This document shows positions 7,515 to 11,037 of a stretch of 11,037 nucleotides of DNA, piece by piece. Origin of the DNA: JACJXF01 sp964349045. GTDB taxonomy: Bacteria > Bacteroidota > Bacteroidia > Bacteroidales > GCA-2748055. The stretch lies in contig CAYGFI010000162.1 of assembly GCA_964349045.1 (NCBI GenBank), positions 1-11,037 on the forward strand. Direction: 5' to 3'. Both the position numbers and the translations under genes were made by a program. The stretch's first letter is position 1, and the number at the start of each line of letters is the position of its first letter. Below the pieces are notes generated by a model. The model made no database searches, was not told the DNA's origin, and worked only from the letters and a program-made list of their open reading frames with translations.

Positions 7515-10500
7515 TTATATTCTTATTCTTTTTCTTCCGAATGATTTCGAAAGCAAATTTAAGGTTTTTTTAAGCATATCTGTTACAAGCAGAGAATATA
7601 GGATAAAAGTCATAGACCACAAAATCATTATATTAAACCATAAAGTATCAATTTCATACGATCCGATTCTTTTTATTCCTGAATAAAACTGCGCACGACC
7701 GGATTTGGATGAGGGAACCTGATATACCGGAGAATCTTTCCTTATAAAGTGACCGTCAGTCTCCATTATTTTAGTCATCTCATTTGAATTAAGCACCATA
7801 TCGGCAACACTCCTGTTAAAATACCTTTCCTTTAAACTGATAATATCTTCATGAGTCATCCCCTGATTCATAAGGCCTGAGTAAACAGCATCTTTCCTGA
7901 TTATAAGGGTATTGGATCTTTTAACGAGCTGTATCTTCCACCGGTTCAAAAAACCGATAATCTTTTGTGTATTTAATGAATCAGCGCGGCCGGATTCAGT
8001 AAATGATGGTAAATCAGTATGGTATTCATACTTTAAATCGTGAATAGTATTTCTGACTACCGTAACGATTTCCTTTATTTTCTGATTTTCCTGATCCTGG
8101 TTTATAAGTCTTTCATAATCATTCAGCTTATTGAAAAGAGCCGGTATTAAAAAATTTAAATCATAGGATAAATTGGCTGATTCAAGATCAACCTGGTAAA
8201 ATTCCTTTTGATAGGAATTGTTCTTAAACTGATTAACCATAAGCGCTTCATATGCCCACCTGGATGCCATCATGTCACCTGCCAGGGGAACGTATTGATT
8301 TGACGTGATACTATAATGCATCTTATCATATTTTACTATGATTCCTGATAAAAGAATAAGAGGAACTAAAATGAATGGGATGGTTATATAAATAGCAATA
8401 ACCGATTTAAGGGCTGATGAAATATTCAACCCTAACATCACAGCAAAGCAGGCAGTCGAGAATAACACCGACCAGTATTCAAATGACATGCCTTTGATTT
8501 CAAGAATATGATTTCCCAGGAATACGAAGACCATCATCTGCAATGCAGACAAAGCAAACAGGAAAGTTATCTTGGAACTTAAATACGAACTCCGGCTTAA
8601 ATCGAGGAATTTCTCCCTCTCAATAATTTTCCTGTCTTTAATTATTTCTTCAGCGCTGATGATGAGACCAATAAATAACGCAACAATAACACTCATGAAT
8701 ATAAAAGCAGGGATATTTACATTATTAATAAACATATATTTTACCGGATCTGTGTCGGTCCCGCTTACAAATTTTGTAAAGAAACCCAGGATTAATGCCA
8801 GAACGGGTGAAATAAATATGGCAAACAAGGTATATTGATGATCTGCCAGTTTGCTTAAAAAATTTCGGTTAAAATATGTCAGGAATTGCTTGAAACGATT
8901 GGGTGTTTTAAACCTGGAAACCGGGATATCGGGATTATCGTAAAAAAATTCATCCTTATTTTGAAGGTTTTTAAGGAACAATTCGTACCACTGCGATGGA
9001 GATATAATTCTTTCATTAGTGAACTCCCCTAATTCATCAACCTTTTTTGCTTCAATTACCTTTAAAAGTTCATCGGGTTGTACATTTCCGCAATAAGGAC
9101 ATTCGGTTTCAGCAGCATCAACCCGGTTGGCAATATCTTTCAGGTAGGAAAAGGAATTTAAAGGATTTCCCAGGTAAACAGGAAAACCACCTTTATCAAG
9201 AATCAATAACATGTCAAGCATCTTGAATATTTCAGAAGATGGTGAGTGAATATTGATAATAACAATCTTTCCCTGGAGAGACAATTCATTCAATAGCTGC
9301 ATCACATTTTCGGAATCAGAAGAGGATAAACCGGTAGTTGGTTCATCAGCTAATAATATCAGTGGTTCCTTTATCAGTTCCAAAGCAATATTTAACCTTT
9401 TTCTCTGTCCACCGCTTATAAACTTATTTAACGGTGTCCCAACCCGAAGGTCTTTAATATAAAAAAGATCAAGATTATTCAGGAGTTTTACAACCGCTTT
9501 GTTTATTTCGATATCATTATGATTACCCAGGCAGAGTTTAGCATTGAAAAATAAATTCTGATAAACCGTTAATTCTTCTATCAGCAAATCATCCTGGGGA
9601 ACATACCCGATCATCCCTTTTAACACGTTATTTTCTGATTCAAGGTCATGCCCGTTTATCAGAATGTTTCCTCTTTCTAATCTGTAACTTCCGTTAATAA
9701 GTTTAAGCAAGGTTGACTTCCCGGCGCCTGACCCACCTATTATCCCCATTAAATCTCCTGATTCTGCCGAGAAACTGAATTTATGTATTCCATTATCACT
9801 TTTCAGAAATCTGAATTCTATGTTTTCTGCATGTAATGAGATTTTGGGAAATGATTTTGTTTTTAGAAAGCCGGCCTCTATATCACTATAATATACAGCC
9901 TCGATATTCTCAATTTTCAGTGCAGAACCTTTTGAGAAAATATAGATATGACCGGGCAAAACGTGGCTATTACCCAATTCAATTTTTTCTGTCCCGATAT
10001 AATAGAACAGGATTAAATCAGTCTGTTGATTTTTTAAGAAAAAAAATTGTCCCTTAAGGTTTTCTTTTTGGATATAATTAATCTTTGTGATGTTGGACGA
10101 ATCAATATTGCTGATAACTAAAAGATTTTCTTTTTGAGGTACCTTATAAAATTTCTTCGTTATAAATATTCTGCAATTATTAAATTCTTCAGAATTTATC
10201 ATTAAGACCTCAGCAATTGTTTTCACCATATCAGAAATGGTTTGATGAAAATCCTCCGAAGAATTTGAATAATCTTCAAAATACCTGATAAACTGAATCA
10301 GGCTGACAAGGATAAGATATTTACCCCTGATGTGCAATCCCTGGTTAATTTCCCTGCATATAAAGAGGATTTTTACAGACAGGGAGGAAGTTTTTTTGGA
10401 TTCTTTCAATCCATCTAAAAGAGAGAGCTTGCTCATCTCCTTATCGAAAATATTAATTGACTGATCAACGATCTTCTGATTAAACTGAGTTTTCAGGTAG

Positions 10501-10601
10501 GAATAAACAAAATTGCGTGAAAATACAATAGCGACATCCTTATTAACTATTGCCAGTATGGCAAACAATTTCATTAAGGCTGTCAACATTGATTCAGTCA
10601 T
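7515..10601 (-). CDS. ABCG-type ABC transporter with TerB-like N-terminus, fused ATPase and permease
   Basis: This 1028-residue inner-membrane half-transporter probably works as a homodimer. Residues about 1-140 are helical and look TerB-like (ALMKLFAILAIVNKD at 8-22; CREINQGL at 82-89). Residues about 150-250 are beta-rich, ending AVYYSDI. The ATPase spans about 253-490: Walker A GGSGAGKST (289-297, K295), Q-loop YVPQDD (333-338), signature ISGGQRKRL (395-403), Walker B LILLADEP (414-421, E420) and H-loop H452. All catalytic motifs are intact. A CPYCGN motif (501-506) lies in the linker. The permease has predicted helices near 590-612, 632-651, 676-697, 709-731, 736-757 and 984-1007, with an unusually long loop (about 758-983) between the last two. 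The ATPase-then-permease order and ABC2-type membrane part match the ABCG/White family. The gene starts 22 bases after the upstream kinase-like gene and is followed by a lipoprotein gene. Export rather than import is likely; the substrate is unknown. Confidence 0.92.
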   Translation of the reverse strand: MTESMLTALMKLFAILAIVNKDVAIVFSRNFVYSYLKTQFNQKIVDQSINIFDKEMSKLSLLDGLKESKKTSSLSVKILFICREINQGLHIRGKYLILVSLIQFIRYFEDYSNSSEDFHQTISDMVKTIAEVLMINSEEFNNCRIFITKKFYKVPQKENLLVISNIDSSNITKINYIQKENLKGQFFFLKNQQTDLILFYYIGTEKIELGNSHVLPGHIYIFSKGSALKIENIEAVYYSDIEAGFLKTKSFPKISLHAENIEFRFLKSDNGIHKFSFSAESGDLMGIIGGSGAGKSTLLKLINGSYRLERGNILINGHDLESENNVLKGMIGYVPQDDLLIEELTVYQNLFFNAKLCLGNHNDIEINKAVVKLLNNLDLFYIKDLRVGTPLNKFISGGQRKRLNIALELIKEPLILLADEPTTGLSSSDSENVMQLLNELSLQGKIVIINIHSPSSEIFKMLDMLLILDKGGFPVYLGNPLNSFSYLKDIANRVDAAETECPYCGNVQPDELLKVIEAKKVDELGEFTNERIISPSQWYELFLKNLQNKDEFFYDNPDIPVSRFKTPNRFKQFLTYFNRNFLSKLADHQYTLFAIFISPVLALILGFFTKFVSGTDTDPVKYMFINNVNIPAFIFMSVIVALFIGLIISAEEIIKDRKIIEREKFLDLSRSSYLSSKITFLFALSALQMMVFVFLGNHILEIKGMSFEYWSVLFSTACFAVMLGLNISSALKSVIAIYITIPFILVPLILLSGIIVKYDKMHYSITSNQYVPLAGDMMASRWAYEALMVNQFKNNSYQKEFYQVDLESANLSYDLNFLIPALFNKLNDYERLINQDQENQKIKEIVTVVRNTIHDLKYEYHTDLPSFTESGRADSLNTQKIIGFLNRWKIQLVKRSNTLIIRKDAVYSGLMNQGMTHEDIISLKERYFNRSVADMVLNSNEMTKIMETDGHFIRKDSPVYQVPSSKSGRAQFYSGIKRIGSYEIDTLWFNIMILWSMTFILYSLLVTDMLKKTLNLLSKSFGRKRIRI

Positions 10602-10623
10602 GGCTTCTTCGATAGGTTAAATC

Positions 10624-11037
10624 TCAGTTTGCCGGGTGAAAAACCATTTTGGTAGAAACGGTTTTGTCATCATTCAGGTTAATTACGATCTTTCCACTAT
10701 GGGCAATCATGATTTGTTTGGCCAATATTAATTCTATACCGGGAGTGAAATCGGCGAATTTTTTATTCTCTGAAAAAAAGTTCTTAATGTTTTCAATCTG
10801 GTTTTGTGAATAGAAATTCCCTGGTCCTGTAATTTCAAGGTACATACCCTCCAACCCTTCACCATATTGGATCCTGATGTTATAATTTTCCTCAATTTGT
10901 TTAAGCGAGTTCATCAAAAGGGTTGTCAGACATGTCATTAAGAGATCATATTCCCCTTTTATAAGAATATCACCAACCGTTTCGGAAATGGTTGCACTGG
11001 CATGGAATTTATCTAATATATTTTTATTCTCTAAAAT
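10624..11037 (-). CDS. C-terminal part of a histidine-kinase-like protein with a degenerate ATPase domain (partial)
   Basis: The reading frame is open to the window edge, so the true start lies upstream; the internal ATG at 10938 is not a credible start because the 33 codons before it continue the same domain. The visible 137 residues fit a HATPase_c (GHKL) domain. A VGD-x(7)-YDLL stretch leads to an N-box-like LTTLLMNSLK that keeps the Mg-binding Asn (codon at 10909-10911). A G1-like ITGPG lacks the conserved Asp of DxGxG. An F-box-like FFSENKKF is followed by a G2-like GIELILAKQI, where GLGLALAK would be usual, then AHSGKI and a final strand ending FHPAN. The missing Asp and second Gly suggest weak or lost ATP binding. 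The dimerisation and sensor parts are not visible, so it could be a sensor kinase, a pseudokinase or an anti-sigma-like factor. It is the first visible gene of the operon, 22 bases before the transporter. Confidence 0.7.
   Translation of the reverse strand: MLENKNILDKFHASATISETVGDILIKGEYDLLMTCLTTLLMNSLKQIEENYNIRIQYGEGLEGMYLEITGPGNFYSQNQIENIKNFFSENKKFADFTPGIELILAKQIMIAHSGKIVINLNDDKTVSTKMVFHPAN

Noticed and set aside
8572..8838. Plus-strand reading frames inside the transporter gene (for example 8572-8838, 9253-9462, 9836-10057)
   Set aside because: They lie antisense to a long gene with intact domain motifs, show no recognisable domains or start signals, and are best explained as shadows of the real frame.
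10624..10938. A complete 104-residue protein starting at the ATG at 10938
   Set aside because: The frame is open to the window edge, and the 33 upstream codons continue the same HATPase-like domain, including the stretch leading into the N-box. It is the end of a longer gene.

Overview
The window looks like a chromosomal segment of a Bacteroidota bacterium, most likely a marine or anaerobic lineage near Bacteroidales/Marinilabiliales. Four things suggest this: a secreted PKD-repeat protein with a type IX secretion (T9SS) C-terminal sorting domain, a FISUMP-domain lipoprotein carrying a Bacteroidota-type lipoprotein surface-export signal, a TTTG/TAnnTTTG-like promoter, and mostly A/T-rich leaders with few Shine-Dalgarno sequences. 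No rRNA, tRNA, CRISPR array, insertion sequence or phage gene was seen.

Left half, plus strand (1-6025): four genes that look independent. They are a 580-residue secreted protein with three cysteine-stapled PKD units, a SprB-like module and a T9SS tail (345-2087, closed by a strong intrinsic terminator); a 6-phosphofructokinase of the long PfkA type with an unusual nucleotide-site motif and a charged helical insertion (2209-3330); a surface lipoprotein with FN3-like and FISUMP domains behind a palindrome-rich leader (3479-5221); and a polytopic membrane protein of unknown function (5306-6025).

Right half, minus strand (11037 down to 6102): a tightly packed four-gene cluster with gaps of about 22-27 bp, so almost certainly one operon. 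In transcription order it holds the C-terminal end of a protein with a degenerate histidine-kinase-type ATPase domain (cut by the window edge), a 1028-residue fused ABC transporter (TerB-like N-terminus, ABCG-type ATPase, CPYCGN linker motif, six membrane segments and a large extracytoplasmic loop), a helical lipoprotein, and a small exported protein with four cysteines.

This minus-strand cluster is the best candidate for an undescribed system. It combines a possibly non-catalytic kinase-like sensor, an ABCG-type exporter with a regulatory N-terminus, and two envelope proteins. One reading is a signal-gated envelope export or maintenance machine. Its substrate cannot be read from the sequence, and the operon promoter and the rest of the kinase-like gene lie outside the window.
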